Source: Hippasteria phrygiana (Eukaryota; Echinodermata; Asteroidea; Valvatida; Goniasteridae). From it: 64,000 nucleotides of DNA. The notes below the pieces were generated by a model. It was not told the DNA's origin and searched no databases. It was given only the letters and a program-made list of their open reading frames with translations. The number at the start of each line of letters is the position of its first letter. The stretch's first letter is position 1. Below, piece after piece: positions 52,709-63,997 of the stretch. A program made the position numbers and the translations under genes. The stretch covers positions 248,001-312,000 of the forward strand of contig JAZGUH010000699.1 in NCBI GenBank assembly GCA_037893225.1. The letters are read 5' to 3'.

Positions 52709-55700
52709 TGTCAACCACCAAGGCAACAGTACTTGCACTGTGGCTTGTGCAGATCTCGTTAGCTGCGATATCAGATAACACTGTCTTCAACGATGGGCAG
52801 TTTTCCTTGAAAGGGATAACCCATAAACCAATGCTGTACCCAAGGGAATCAGAAAGCCGCGAGATCAAACAGTTAAATGGCCTCTGGAACTTCCGTGCCG
52901 ATACCTCGCCATCACGGAATGAAGGCTTTACTGCTAAGTGGTATGAGGAAACCCTCTCTAAGGTATGTTTTTTTCTTTCTGGTTTTCGTCTGTGCCAACA
53001 AGATTTTGTGATTGTAATGCTATCCTGGAAAAGTCTGATTAAAAGTTTTTAAAATTGTAATTGCAGTGCTAAATGGACAACGGAAAACTATAAGGAATAC
53101 AGTATACTGTAACATCAACCAAGCGGTCTGATGTTGATTTAAATTCCACATAGCTCAAAAGTTTTGAGCAACTATTTACCTTTTTAAACCTATACGGCTT
53201 CCATGCCCAGAGCAAAAGATTTATAAGTTCAATACAAAATCCTTTTTTTATTCAAAGTTTTGGATGTATTTTTTTTAAAGGTTTATTTACTTTCTCAAAG
53301 TGAACAAAGAAAACTGGCAGGAGCGGGATTCGAACCTGTGACCTCCGGAATACCGTACCGGCACTCTACCAACTGGGCTATCTTGCCCTATGTTGGTGGT
53401 CTCCCAAATTGTCAGTATCTTTATTTACTTTCATAAGAAGCATAAACACGGTGAAATTTGAATTTGAATTTGGATACGGAATTAACGGCTGCCAACTGCT
53501 AAGTGAATAAAATTACCTGAAATATAAAAATTAGCTTGGCCTAATTTCATAGCGCTGCTTAACACACGATTTTCTGCTAACGGAACCCTCGCCCATTTCA
53601 TAGAGACTGAAAGCAGTAAGCACAGCGAAGAGCCCGATAACTTCGGGGGCGGGGGGCCGGGGGGGGGTCATCACAAGTTAGTTCACGTTGTCAAAATCAC
53701 GTTGGCAGATTGCGACCTGATTGTCTAAGTTTATTGCAGAAAATCTACCCATTTTGTATTTCCTTCCTCCATGCAGTTTGTCACACAATATTTAAAAAGC
53801 TAATAAGGCTTTCCTGTCTTTGTCAGGATGTGAATCTCCAATTCTTGCAGTGGGGCCAATTTCACGGCGATGCTAAGCACAAACATTTGGTAAATACAGG
53901 ATTACCAACAAAATTTTGATGTGAAGTGTACCGCTTGTGGCTGGCATTCAGCTAGCTGTTTGCTTAGCATGAAAATCCCATGGCCTTTTGGCTGGTAACC
54001 TGTTTTAACCAAGCAAGACATTTTAGTGCTAAGCAAATGTTTGTGCTTAGCAGCTCCGTGAAATTGGCCCCTGCAGCTACAGTTCAGTCCGTTCCTCGAT
54101 CCTCCGTGTTCAGTAAAATAATAATGTGTGCAGCGCACGCAGCATGCATTCGAACTGGGGCTGTATTCGAACTCCGGGTTTCGATTTGATCCGACTCAGA
54201 ACGTACCTCGAGGGGGTCGAGGGGTCGTGGGTCGTGGGGGTCGAGGGGGTTTTAGAACAACCCGTAAGTTTGGCATTTTTACTCTGAGTTTGTGTATTTT
54301 GAATCAGACGGGACCGGTGATAGACATGCCCGTCCCCTGCAGTTTCAATGACGTAACCCAGAACACAACCCTGAGGGACTTTGTTGGGTGGGTGTGGTAT
54401 GATCGTGAGTTCTACGCTCCGAGTAGATGGCAAAACACCCAAGACAAAGTGAGGGTAGTGCTGAGATTTGCCAGCGCCCATTACAACACCATTGTGGTAT
54501 GTATAATGTGTTACAAATTTGTAAAATATACAGTGCCTAATTCTAATAATTTTATTATAATTCTAATAATTATAATCATGTGTTCAGCGATATGAGAGAT
54601 TTGTTGATAAGACCAAAAAACACCCAATCTCCTACCACTTTTCTCCTACCCCACCCTATTGCCACACCTACCCCCACTTCCTACCCTACCCCCCACTTCT
54701 CACCCCTATCCCCCACTTCTCACCCCTATCCCCCACTTCTCACCCCTACCCCCCACTTCTCACCCCTACCCCCTACTTCTCACTCCTATCCCCTACCCTT
54801 AACCCCTACCCCCACCTCCAACCCCCACCTCCAACCCCCACCTCCAACCCCCACCTCCAACCCCCACCTCCAACCCCCACCTCCAACCCCCACCTCCAAC
54901 CCCCACCTCCAACCCCCACCTCCAACCCCCACCTCCAACCCCCACCTCCAACCCCCACCTCCCAACCCCCACCTCCCAACCCCCACCTCCCAACCCCCAC
55001 CACCACCCCCACCACCACCCCCACCACCTACCACCACCACCTACCACCACCCCTATCCCCACCCCCTACCCCTCACCCCTATCCCCACCCCCTATCCCCA
55101 CCCCCTATCCCCACCCCCTACCCCTCACCCCTATCCCCACCCCCTACCCCTCACCCCATGGTCTTGCTGGTAAATTTTGGTCTTGCGTGGTAAATTTTGG
55201 TCTTGTGTGGTAAATTTTGGTCTTCCGTGGTAAATTTTGGTCTTCCGTGGTAAATTTTGGTCTTGCGTGGTAAATTTTGGTCTTGCGTGGTAAATTTTGG
55301 TCTTGCGTGGTAAATTTTGGTCTTGTGTGGTAATTTTGGTCTTACGTGGTAATTTTGGTCTTGCACAAAACAAAAACATGGTCTTGCATGAAAAACAAAT
55401 TGCTTTGCCTCATAGGAAGTTTTAAGTAGCCAAGATGTTCATAGTCACGGTAACTTTTGAGAAATCTCCGTCTTAAAGACCAATTTTTTTGTTTCACAGT
55501 GGCTTAATGGAGATCAGGTCATGACCCATGAGGGAGGTCACCTTCCTTTTGAAGCCGAGGTCACAACAAATCTGAAGTATGGCGAGCCCAATCGTGTCAC
55601 CGTTGCCGTGAACAACACGCTGAGTCCGACCACCTTGCCGCCGGGCAGCCTGACCTTCAAGAATGACCCCAGGAAGTAAATGATCTCTGTCTGGTTCCAA

Positions 55701-58700
55701 TCCTTCATATGATGCCATCAGCATGTGGGGGCATTGGTTCGGTGATGGATCCAGACTAAGATTTAGTTTTTACTGTAGAAGAGTTTCACAGATACACCAC
55801 GTAAAGCGACTTACTATTAACCTCTTTAATACGCACGATGGCCATAGCCGCGGTTTAAAAAACAACAACACCTGGCTGGTTGACATCTATAGGTGCATTC
55901 CTGCACGTACTCGATCCATTCATGTTTCAGCTATATTGTTCTTGAATGGGAGTGTAATGAATAGACGGAGCTTTTTTCAAACAAAGCTTTCATTCACACA
56001 AAAGAGGGCGCCAAGTGCAATGAATAGGACCACTCTATTCAGTGTGGTGCCTATTGTTTGCATTTACGCTTGTCTGCACAGCCTGTTCTTGGCATACCAG
56101 CACCCCATCAATAACAGCCTGAGGCAAGGGGTTAAAGATGTATGGTTTTGAGAAAAACCAGAGGTATTACCTCGACGTTTCAGTCAGGGCACTCTGATCG
56201 TCATTGACGGGCAGAGTTTTGGTTTACACCGTGTAAACTTTTCTCTATTTGTGCTTTCAACTATGCGCGGCCTCATTGTTTTTACATTGAAAGTTTAAAG
56301 CACTGTATGTGATATAGTAGGTAGTGGGCGGTTTTGACTTTATTTTTTTATTGTTTACATTTTATTAATTTAAATTGAAATCACCCAATACAATGCTAAG
56401 TAAAAGCCACTCTAGGTAAAGGGTTACGATCAGAGGTGGTAGGGTTTGGGCGACATTTTGAATTGCCAACCCTACCACCCTTATACAGTTTTCGTGAGCC
56501 CAAATCGAAATATGTGATGCGATCAACCAAAATTAGTCTGAAGTAGGCCCTGGTCAATTCTGGGATTTTTACATATTCATTTGTAGCGTACTTCAAGCTC
56601 CATATTAGTGAAAACCCCATGTGAATACGACCTTTGGTTAAAAAGTTACAAATATTTGAACACCGGCACATTAAAAGGAAATAAACTGAGGAAATCAATT
56701 TTAAAGTTACAGTACTTTAATTGAGTCATTTTTAGCACACTTATAATACCTGTTACAACAAAGTTGTGAAAGAAGAATGTGTTTCAATTTTGATTTTTAC
56801 TACGAACATTATTTTGGCCCATATCTCAAAACAAGGATTGCCGAGTTCCGACTGATTTTCCTTGATCGCATCACATTATAGGATAATTCTTCAATAGATT
56901 TCAAAGAAATTATCCCTATTTTCTGACCTTATAGACACAGGCAGGATAACTTTCACCGTTGGTGAGGATTGTCTAAATTGTAGCATAGGTACAATCTGTC
57001 TTGCTCTGTGCCCCCAAGAACCATTTTGTTTTGTTCTCCTTTTTTGAGCTAGTTACCCTCCTGGTTACTTCGTCCAGAATCTCCAATTTGATTTCTTCAA
57101 CTACGCTGGTATCCATCGCTGGGTTCACCTGTACACGACGCCTACAGTCTACATCAGCGACATTACGGTTACCACTGGTTTAGATGGTTCTACCGGTAAG
57201 TTCTTGTACTAGATTTGGGTGGTGCCAGCCGGTACCCAGTTCTCACGTGAACCGGAATCGGGATTCCAAGTGGAGGGCAGGACAGGGCAGGTGGTGCGGG
57301 GCTGGTGGGGGCGGAGCTGGTAGGGCAGGACTGGTAGGGTGGGGCTGGTAGGGTGGGGCTGGTAGGGTGGGGCAGAGCAGTGCGGGGCAGAGCAGAGCGG
57401 GCATAGATATTTTTTCTCACTCTTTCATGTCCCTTTTTGCAGGACTACTGAATTACACCGTTTTGATAGGCGGGACACCACACGACACGGTGGTACCCAC
57501 TATTGAACTCAAAGACCATCGTGAATCTATCGTAGCCGAGTCTCATACCTTGTCCGGCAGTTTCATTGTGCACAATGCTAACTTGTGGTGGCCGTACACC
57601 ATGAGTAAAGAACCAGGCTACCGCTACACCTTACAGGTATGACACAGCGTTAACGTAGGCCTTTTTGTAATTATGTCCATTGCAAAATTGTCATGGATAG
57701 GATGTTTGTTACACCACAGAGTAACGAATCCATTGGCGTGTGAAATCTGTCACTTTGTGATGTGACAAGTATTGACGATTCTTCGCTTTGTGATGTGAAT
57801 TTTGAGCCATTCTCTTTAATGGACTAAGTTGCAAGGGGGAACTCGGGAGGGGGGGGGGGGAATGGGCATAAAGGTATGATATAATTTTGGTAATGATCTT
57901 AATGTTGTTGTTTATAAAGATGGTCTGAAATGCTGTCATCTTCGAGAAAACTATCTGATGAAGAGCATCAAAAACACTGTCGCCTATTTTGATTTAAACC
58001 ATTGAAACAAGCCCATAAATGTGCACAAAATCACTTAAAACAAAACGGTTTTTCACTAATGATCAAAAACCCAATCTGAAAGTTGCTGTTTATCGAGTTG
58101 CCTTGGTGACTTTGGTTAATTTTGATATTTTGACAGGTGTCAATACAGGTTGGGTTCCTTCGTGACGTCTACCGGTTACCAGTCGGCATCCGCACGGTAT
58201 CCTTCACCAACAAACGGTTCTTCATCAACACCAAGCCGTTCTATTTCCATGGGGTCAACAAGCACGAGGATAATGACGTAAGTGGGAATTATGCACGTGT
58301 CCTTTGCTAGTTAGAAGTCACAGCCAGAAGTATAGCAAGGGATGACGCGTGATCTCTGGCTGTACGGCAATTATGGGTTTGACTTCCGACTAGCAACCCC
58401 CCCCCCCCCCCAAAAAAAATATAAAAATACAAAAATTTAAATAAAAAAGACACTGACAAATCGGAAGGTCACAGGTTCAAATCCCACTCCAGCCAGTTTT
58501 CTTTGTTCACTTTGAAAATTCATTCAAATTACCAAGTCAGTTTCCCTTGTCAGTTTTTTGCGATGATATTATTTTTAGTGTACACCAAAAAACAAAACTA
58601 CTGAATTATTATGAAATACCTTACTTGACTGTAAGTGAATAACAGTCTCAAGCATCCTGTGAAATCACAGCATCTGGTGTGCTGTGGTTTTCGATAAAGT

Positions 58701-61700
58701 GGAATTTTGTATCAATTCCCTACGATTGCCGGCCGGCAATCGTTGGAAAAAACCTGACTATTTTCAAACAGTGCCCCCAATTTATTAAATTTAGTTAGTC
58801 CACATTTTATTTGCAATACTGTTACACATCCGTGAATGGGTGCCAGCCATCTAGTCTGGTTTCCTATAAACCTGATAATTGCTCCGTTTCGTCTGAAGGA
58901 AGTCAAGGAACCAGACTACAGAAACAACATCAAATTTCGACGTTTTTCCAGCAACTATGAACACAAAACTTAAAAAATAGGTCAGCGTCACAATATTTAC
59001 TCAAAATATGAACCCCCTAACTCATACATTTTCGAAAATTACAGCAAAAACAAATGGTGTACACTGCCTTTAAGAATTGAAAGTGCTACCATTTCATAAC
59101 TGATTACATGTACGGAGATTTGTGGTGTTACCTATTTAGGTTCGAGGGAAGGGTCTGGATCTACCCTTGACTATCAAGGACATCAATCTCATGAAATGGA
59201 TGGGAGCCAACTCCCTCCGTACCAGTCACTACCCTTACGCAGAGGAGTTCCTGGATCTCTGCGATCGTCACGGCATTGTCGTCATTGACGAGAGCCCGGG
59301 GGTTGGAATAAAAAAGTGAGATTCTAAAAATGTTGTACTTGGTTGGGATAACAAGAACAGGTTTAATGAGGAATAAGCATTGTGCTGAGCAAATTGACCT
59401 ATCGGGGTTTTTCAGAGAAAAAAAAAAGGGCCAAAATAAATTCCACTGCTTCCAGAAGGCAGAATTATCAGCATTTATAAAGTTGTATTAAAATTCTATA
59501 CATTTTGTAAAAATACAAATAAGAAGTACTAGTGACAAGATGGAATTTGCATCGGGGATGAAGTAAGAGAGATTTTTCAAATTGGATTTGAATCGGCCAG
59601 CTGACCCTGGCAAGCTCAGTAGTCGAGTGGTTAAGACATCTGCACTAGTAAGCAGGAAGTCGTGGGTTCGAGTCCCGCCCGAGTAAGCCTGTGAATTTTT
59701 TCCCACAGGCTCTCGGAAAGCACTGAGTATACAGTGCTTCATACACTATGTTGGGAAAGGGCAAAAATCTCCCTGATAAGAATGGTACTGTTGGTATTTT
59801 TGTTTTGTTTTAATAATACATCAAAATTCACCATACATCAACATATTGGTACCTAAAATGACAATCAACTATCATAAAACATGCACTTTATAAACCCTAA
59901 CGTCACCGAATACTACAAAATACTACTTGAGTAAACTGTAGTATGCAGTACTTTTACTAAACTGGCCTATGAGAATTGAGTAGTATTTTGTAGTACAGTG
60001 TACTGTACCCTAAGTAAATGCCCTTGGTATGAGTGTAGGCCACTCTGATCTTTACCCTTTCCTTACCACATTGTTTATTGGCTTATGTTCCCCCAGTACC
60101 ACATTCTTTGTTCTGTCAAGCATAAAGCCACTTATGCAGACAAAGCAGCTGACTGCTTGTTGAATGGTTGTATTTTCAACCAAAGATTTTACCCTCAAGA
60201 ACTGATTGAAAAGGAAAATGTTGTGTGTAACGTTTGTTCCATTAACAGTTCTCTTTCATAAGGTGTAAAAATGAAAGTAATAACTGCTAAAATAGCAAAG
60301 TTATGACTGAATTCTCTTCTGGTCCACTTTACCAAAGTTGTTTGTCACATGAACCAATGGCACTCCATACACATAACTCTACAGGGAAACTTCGGATACA
60401 GTTTTCGCAAAATATTGTATGGTGACACATGAATTTGATAGCACCATTGGAAAGATCCGAACAAGCTCTTTCTGTTGGTATACAGATCATGTACGGACAG
60501 TGAAAAACACAAGCACTACAGTTTGTTGAAACATGGTGAATATATTTGTTGTTTGGATACTCTGGTGTGTGGTTTCCTTGTCGAGTAAACTCGACATTGG
60601 TAAGGAAAGGGTTAAAAACGACTGAAACGAACTAGAACTGCCCTCATCAGTATTAATGCCCAAATTTGAGGATGACAAGCAAATTGCAGTCAAGTGTCTT
60701 GCTCAGGGACACCAGCCCAGACCCAAACAATTTGCTCTACTGATTCCAGAACTACAGCACCTATATCACAAAAAGTCTGATTGTTGTCTTGTAGAAAGAG
60801 CAACATGGGTGAAGTCTCCCTCGCCCATCACTTGGAAGTCATGACGGAGATGTACCAACGAGACAAGAACAGGGCGTCCGTCGTCATGTGGTCAGTGGCC
60901 AACGAGCCGGCCTCCACGCTCTCCACAGCAGCTCACTACTTCGGGTAAGTGGCCATTTGGATCCATTGACCACTTATCCCCGGCTTGGAGAAGGGAAGTA
61001 TTATTGCTGATTGGCTTCCAATTTATCAAATGAATTTGCAAAGTGAACCAAGAAAACTGGCAGGAGCGGGATTCGAACCTGCGACCTCCGGAATACCGTA
61101 CCGGCGCTCTACCATCTTGCCCTATGTTGGCGGTCTCCCAAATTGTCAGTATCTTTGTTCAGGGAACACGAGTCGGAACTTGGGAAGTTATGCACCCACA
61201 AACCCACAGAGCCAGGGATCATGCCCTGCTTTTATGATGCATCATGGGAAGGGGCAGTGTGTGGGGAGCATTCAGTAACGATACCTCTTTTTATCACATG
61301 CAGCCATATCAAATAAAACATATGGGAAAACTGACTTGATAATTTAACCCAATGAGTACAGACGATGGCCATAGCCACAGTTTTATAAAGATCACCTGGC
61401 TGGTTGACGTCTATAGAGGGGGGATTTTGGGGGTCGAAATCATTCCCCCCCCCCCCCCCCCCCCCCCCCCGCTCGTTGCCAATTTATTTTTTGTTGTTGC
61501 TTGTGTGGGCCTACGTCTAAAGTACCGTAGCAAACCAGAAAAGCAAAACCCTGTCTTAATTTGCGTGTAAAGAACAAAACAGGTTAAATGGCGCCACCAA
61601 CGTTGAGAAAATGACAGGTGAAACATTTTGGGAGTAAACTTTTTTTTGCAAATGTGCGAAAAAACTATTCAGAACCCCCCCCCCCTGCAAAAAATCCTGG

Positions 61701-62195
61701 ATCCGCCCATGTATAGGTGCATTCCGCATTCCTGCACGTACTCAATCCATTGTTTGCCTATCAGGCATTAGGCTTGGCTGCACAAAGCCGTCTTGGTGTA
61801 CCAGTAGAATCCTTCTTACAACTTCAGTCTCTTTGTTTTTATTTCAATACAAGGGCAGGCTAAAAGCCACTCTAGGTTACAGTCACAAGTGGTAGCGTTG
61901 GCGATATTTTGAATTGCCAACCCTACCACCCTTACGGTTTTCCTGAGCCCAGATCTAAATAGAGGATAATTCTTCAACAGATTCCAGAGAAATTATCCCA
62001 ATTTTCAGACTTCCACGGTTGGCGAGACCAACTCATCTCCCCCAACACGAAGGCGACCTAAAGTCCTGTGATTTAACGTTGTTTTCACTCCAATTGGCTT
62101 CCTTCAGGAGTGTGATCAATTATACGCGAAGCCTGGACCCTACTAGATTGGTCACCTTTGTTCTGGGAGGAACATCCGTCGAGAAAGAGAAAGTG
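52708..62195 (+). CDS. GUSB: Beta-glucuronidase (GUSB), exons 1-9, 3' end beyond window
   Basis: Glycoside hydrolase family 2, the lysosomal exo-enzyme removing terminal glucuronate from glycosaminoglycans. Exons: 52708-52962, 54308-54496, 55500-55675, 57053-57195, 57443-57636, 58137-58277, 59140-59315, 60795-60944 and 62108-62195; 504 codons, all phases compatible. Residues 1-20 look like a signal peptide ([13 protein letters not shown]). Matches to vertebrate GUSB include [104 protein letters not shown] and [10 protein letters not shown]. The sugar-binding N-terminal domain, immunoglobulin-like domain and start of the catalytic barrel are thus present. E462 in NEP is the acid/base (human Glu451). 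The nucleophile Glu lies in a later exon. Introns are rich in SINEs, MITEs and minisatellites; the coding frame is intact. Confidence 0.95.
53290..53425 (-). repeat. tRNA-derived SINE family A (GUSB intron 1)
   Basis: AAAGTGAACAAAGAAAACTGG, GCAGGAGCGGGATTCGAACC, CAACTGGGCTATCTTGCCC and GGTCTCCCAAATTGTCAG: body and tail without a full head. Confidence 0.85.
53541..53636. repeat. F2-related fragment (GUSB intron 1)
   Basis: CTAATTTCATAGCGCTGCTTA, then ACACGATTTTCTGCTAACGG and CAGTAAGCACAGCGAAGA, i.e. F2 left end joined to internal sequence seen at 49485-49550. Confidence 0.55.
53852..54071. mobile_element. Hairpin MITE family F2, copy 3 (GUSB intron 1)
   Basis: GGGGCCAATTTCACGGCGATG / CAGCTCCGTGAAATTGGCCCC ends, CTAAGCACAAACATTTGG mirrored by AAATGTTTGTGCTTAGC. 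Confidence 0.85.
54618..55159. repeat. C-rich minisatellite (GUSB intron 2)
   Basis: About 540 bp of CCCCTA/CCCCAC units, including many AACCCCCACCTCC 13-mers. Long open frames on both strands (Pro/Thr-rich on plus, Gly-rich on minus) arise only from lack of stops in the repeat. Confidence 0.95.
55160..55365. repeat. 20-bp minisatellite, about ten units (GUSB intron 2)
   Basis: Unit TTTTGGTCTTGCGTGGTAAA with variants GTGTGG and CCGTGG. It adjoins the C-rich array and lies 130 bp before GUSB exon 3. Confidence 0.95.
55817..56135. mobile_element. TTAA-flanked (piggyBac-like) MITE (GUSB intron 3)
   Basis: TTAACCTCTTTAATACGCACG ... GAGGCAAGGGGTTAA, with ATTGTTCTTGAATGGGAGTG and CCATCAATAACAG in common with the element at 21640-21923. 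Confidence 0.75.
56380..56960. repeat. Relative of the long inverted-repeat element (GUSB intron 3)
   Basis: AAATCACCCAATACAATGC, AAAAGCCACTCTAGG, GATCAGAGGTGGTAGGG and GCCAACCCTACCACCCTTA as in 49088. The second half (TTTCAAAGAAATTATCCC) is diverged. No F2 insertion here. Confidence 0.6.
57280..57412. repeat. G-rich minisatellite (GUSB intron 4)
   Basis: Tandem GGGGCTGGTAGGGTG-type units between exons 4 and 5, in an intron of only 247 bp that it largely fills. Confidence 0.85.
58335..58560 (+). repeat. tRNA-derived SINE family A, decayed copy (GUSB intron 6)
   Basis: Head AATTATGGGTTTGACTTCCG, a C16 run replacing part of the head, then CGGAAGGTCACAGGTTCAAAT and tail TTTCTTTGTTCACTTTGAAAA. 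The D-arm region is missing. Confidence 0.65.
58577..59075 (-). mobile_element. MITE family F3, copy 5 (GUSB intron 6)
   Basis: Reverse orientation with both ends: GTGTACACC at the left and GGTGTACACTGCCTTTAAG at the right. Core CGATTGCCGGCCGGCAATCG is at about 58731-58743. Confidence 0.75.
59598..59775 (+). repeat. tRNA-derived SINE family B, copy 2 (GUSB intron 7)
   Basis: CTGGCAAGCTCAGTAGTCGAG, GTCGTGGGTTCGAGTCCCG and tail GGGAAAGGGCAAAAATCTCCC. Confidence 0.7.
61030..61170 (-). repeat. tRNA-derived SINE family A (GUSB intron 8)
   Basis: GGCAGGAGCGGGATTCGAACC, ACCGTACCGGCGCTCTACC, then a deletion removing the A-box core, TTGCCCTATGTTGGCGGTC and the head. Confidence 0.8.
61343..61810. repeat. 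Broken TTAA-family MITE with a 26-C run (GUSB intron 8)
   Basis: Left end TTTAACCCAATGAGTACAGAC and GATGGCCATAGCC match 55817. The right portion resumes at 61715 (TGCATTCC, CCTGCACGTACTCAATCC). Between them is unrelated DNA with a 26-C run (61445-61470) and GGATCCGCCCATG, suggesting a hAT-like insertion. Confidence 0.55.
61845..62030. repeat. Half of the long inverted-repeat element (GUSB intron 8)
   Basis: AATACAAGG, AAAAGCCACTCTAGG, GCCAACCCTACCACCCTTACG, CCCAGATCTAAATAGAGG, matching one arm of 49088. It ends about 80 bp before GUSB exon 9. Confidence 0.6.
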
Positions 62196-62708
62196 GTACG
62201 TTAATACTGACCAGTCGTTCAAGTTATTCAGATACCTCAGTTAAAGTATAACATAAAGTTGTGGTCAAAAGTTGACTGCCGTCCTGCAAAAAAAATCCCA
62301 ATTCAAGCCGCGAAACAAATCCAAATTATTATAGTTACATGCGTGAGGAAGGACGTTTGAAACATGATTTTTTATTGATGTACTGAGAATTTACGATAGA
62401 AAAATTGCAAGAAACGGAACAGTTCCAGCAACAACTGCAGAAAAAAATATGCGACTGCTCACGTCAAAACCAGGCTTTTGCCGCATTTAATGAATGGCCT
62501 TAAATTAAGAAAAAGAAATTATCCAAAGTGGTAATGTGTTTCAACCCTATTTCCCATAACTTGAAAAAAACTTCACTCACATGTACATGGAAAGACACAA
62601 CTGATATTGTTTGAAATATTTTCGTCCGAGTGTAAACTTTTGACTGCCGTTGTTCTCAGGTATTAATCTTTGTTTCAGAACCATTTATAGTATTTGTTTC
62701 TGGGAAGC

Positions 62709-63143
62709 TTAAAGATAGTGTACATGATTGGTCATTGTTGCAATTTTCAGAAATGGGTGGGTTTGGGGGTTAGTATTTTACAGGAAATATCGTTCCACTG
62801 ACCTGTTCAAAGTTTCGCGTTGTTGGTTGTTTCAACCGTCGGGCGGATGGTAGCCTTTAATAGCGTGACGCTCCACGAATGCCAGCATGTCCACCAAGGC
62901 GCGCCACTCGTCCGGGTAGCCATGCGCGCCTTGTCTGAAGGCAACAGGGCAGTTTTCCCAACGATTTCCAGCTGGAAATCGTTGGAAAACGATATAAATT
63001 TCCACTTTTCTTGACGACAGCACACCTGGTGCCATCATTTCACAGGATGATTAAGACTACTATTAACTTACAGTGAGGTATTTCGTAATAATTCAGTAAA
63101 ACAAAAATAGGAGGATTACAATCGTGTACACTACGTTTAAAGG
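62709..63143 (+). mobile_element. MITE family F3, complete copy 6
   Basis: Both ends present and inverted: CTTAAAGATAGTGTACATG / CGTGTACACTACGTTTAAAG. The core ACGATTTCCAGCTGGAAATCG (62958-62982) differs from other copies yet is perfectly palindromic. Confidence 0.85.
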
Positions 63144-63481
63144 TATGATATAGCATTGGTAAAATTAACAACAGATTTGTAGACATTGTTCATATTTTGT
63201 GTAATGCAACATGTACGTCAAATAACAAACGTGAACGTTTAAAGTTAAATCTGTCATCCCGTGTCGCAAGAAAATAGTAGCAAACCGTTTTGTTTTAACA
63301 GTGATTCTGTGCATGTTCATATGTGCCTAATTTGATTGTTAAAATTGAAAAAAGGCGGTGTATTTGGAGATCTTCAGATACAATTTTCTGGAAGATGATA
63401 GCATAAATAAATATTTCTCAGGATTGGTACTGCTGCCGTCTTTATAAACAATAAGCTTTCATATTGAAGCGTTTTAATTTT

Positions 63482-63605
63482 TTAAAGTGAACAAAGAAAA
63501 CTGGCAGGAGCAGAATTCGAACCTTCAACCTCTGGAATACCATACCAGTGCTCTACCAACTGAGCCATCTTGCCATATGTTGGCGGTCTCCCAGATTTTT
63601 AGGGC
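63482..63605 (-). repeat. tRNA-derived SINE family A (GUSB intron 9)
   Basis: TTTAAAGTGAACAAAGAAAAC, GGCAGGAGCAGAATTCGAACC, CCAACTGAGCCATCTTGCC and GCGGTCTCCCAGATTTT. Confidence 0.8.
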
Positions 63606-63612
63606 TGTCCCG

Positions 63613-63997
63613 AATATACCGAATATTCGATATTCGATCGTCAAGCGAATATTTGAATACCATTTTGCCAGTTCGAATATTCGAAAAGATATATATGCAC
63701 GTACAGATATGACTCTGATGCTATTTTAATAGAAAAGTTACGGAGCTTAGCAGTGTCAAATGCCGCATTTTTGGACGGAAGTTTATTGTTCCTGTCGGTA
63801 AAACCCTTGATACAACAGGGGCATGCAAACAAAAAATCTGTTTGAACGGTCCATAATATCAATCGCCATACGTAAAACACCGTCGTGCTTTTACGTGCAA
63901 TGTTTTTTTTACCCGTGTGGCATGCACTGAAAAACTTGATCGGCGAGTATCGAATATTCGAATATTCGGTCTAACCCAGTTTCGAATATTGGAATAG
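63613..63997. repeat. Element bounded by GAATATTCG palindromes
   Basis: The left end has ACCGAATATTCGATATTCG and GTTCGAATATTCG. The right end has ATCGAATATTCGAATATTCGG and TTTCGAATATTGG. The two ends are roughly inverted repeats, so probably a MITE, about 385 bp. Confidence 0.6.

Noticed and set aside
54110..54307. Start of GUSB exon 2 further upstream, where the frame stays open
   Set aside because: The AG at 54306-54307 gives the phase and the [10 protein letters not shown] alignment expected for beta-glucuronidase; upstream residues have no counterpart.
54580..55173. 197-codon Pro/Thr-rich frame and Gly-rich frames opposite
   Set aside because: These are products of a stop-poor C-rich minisatellite inside a GUSB intron whose exons splice cleanly around it.
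55160..55365. Regular 20-bp repeat resembling a CRISPR array
   Set aside because: Units are directly adjacent with no unique spacers and the genome is eukaryotic; it is a minisatellite.
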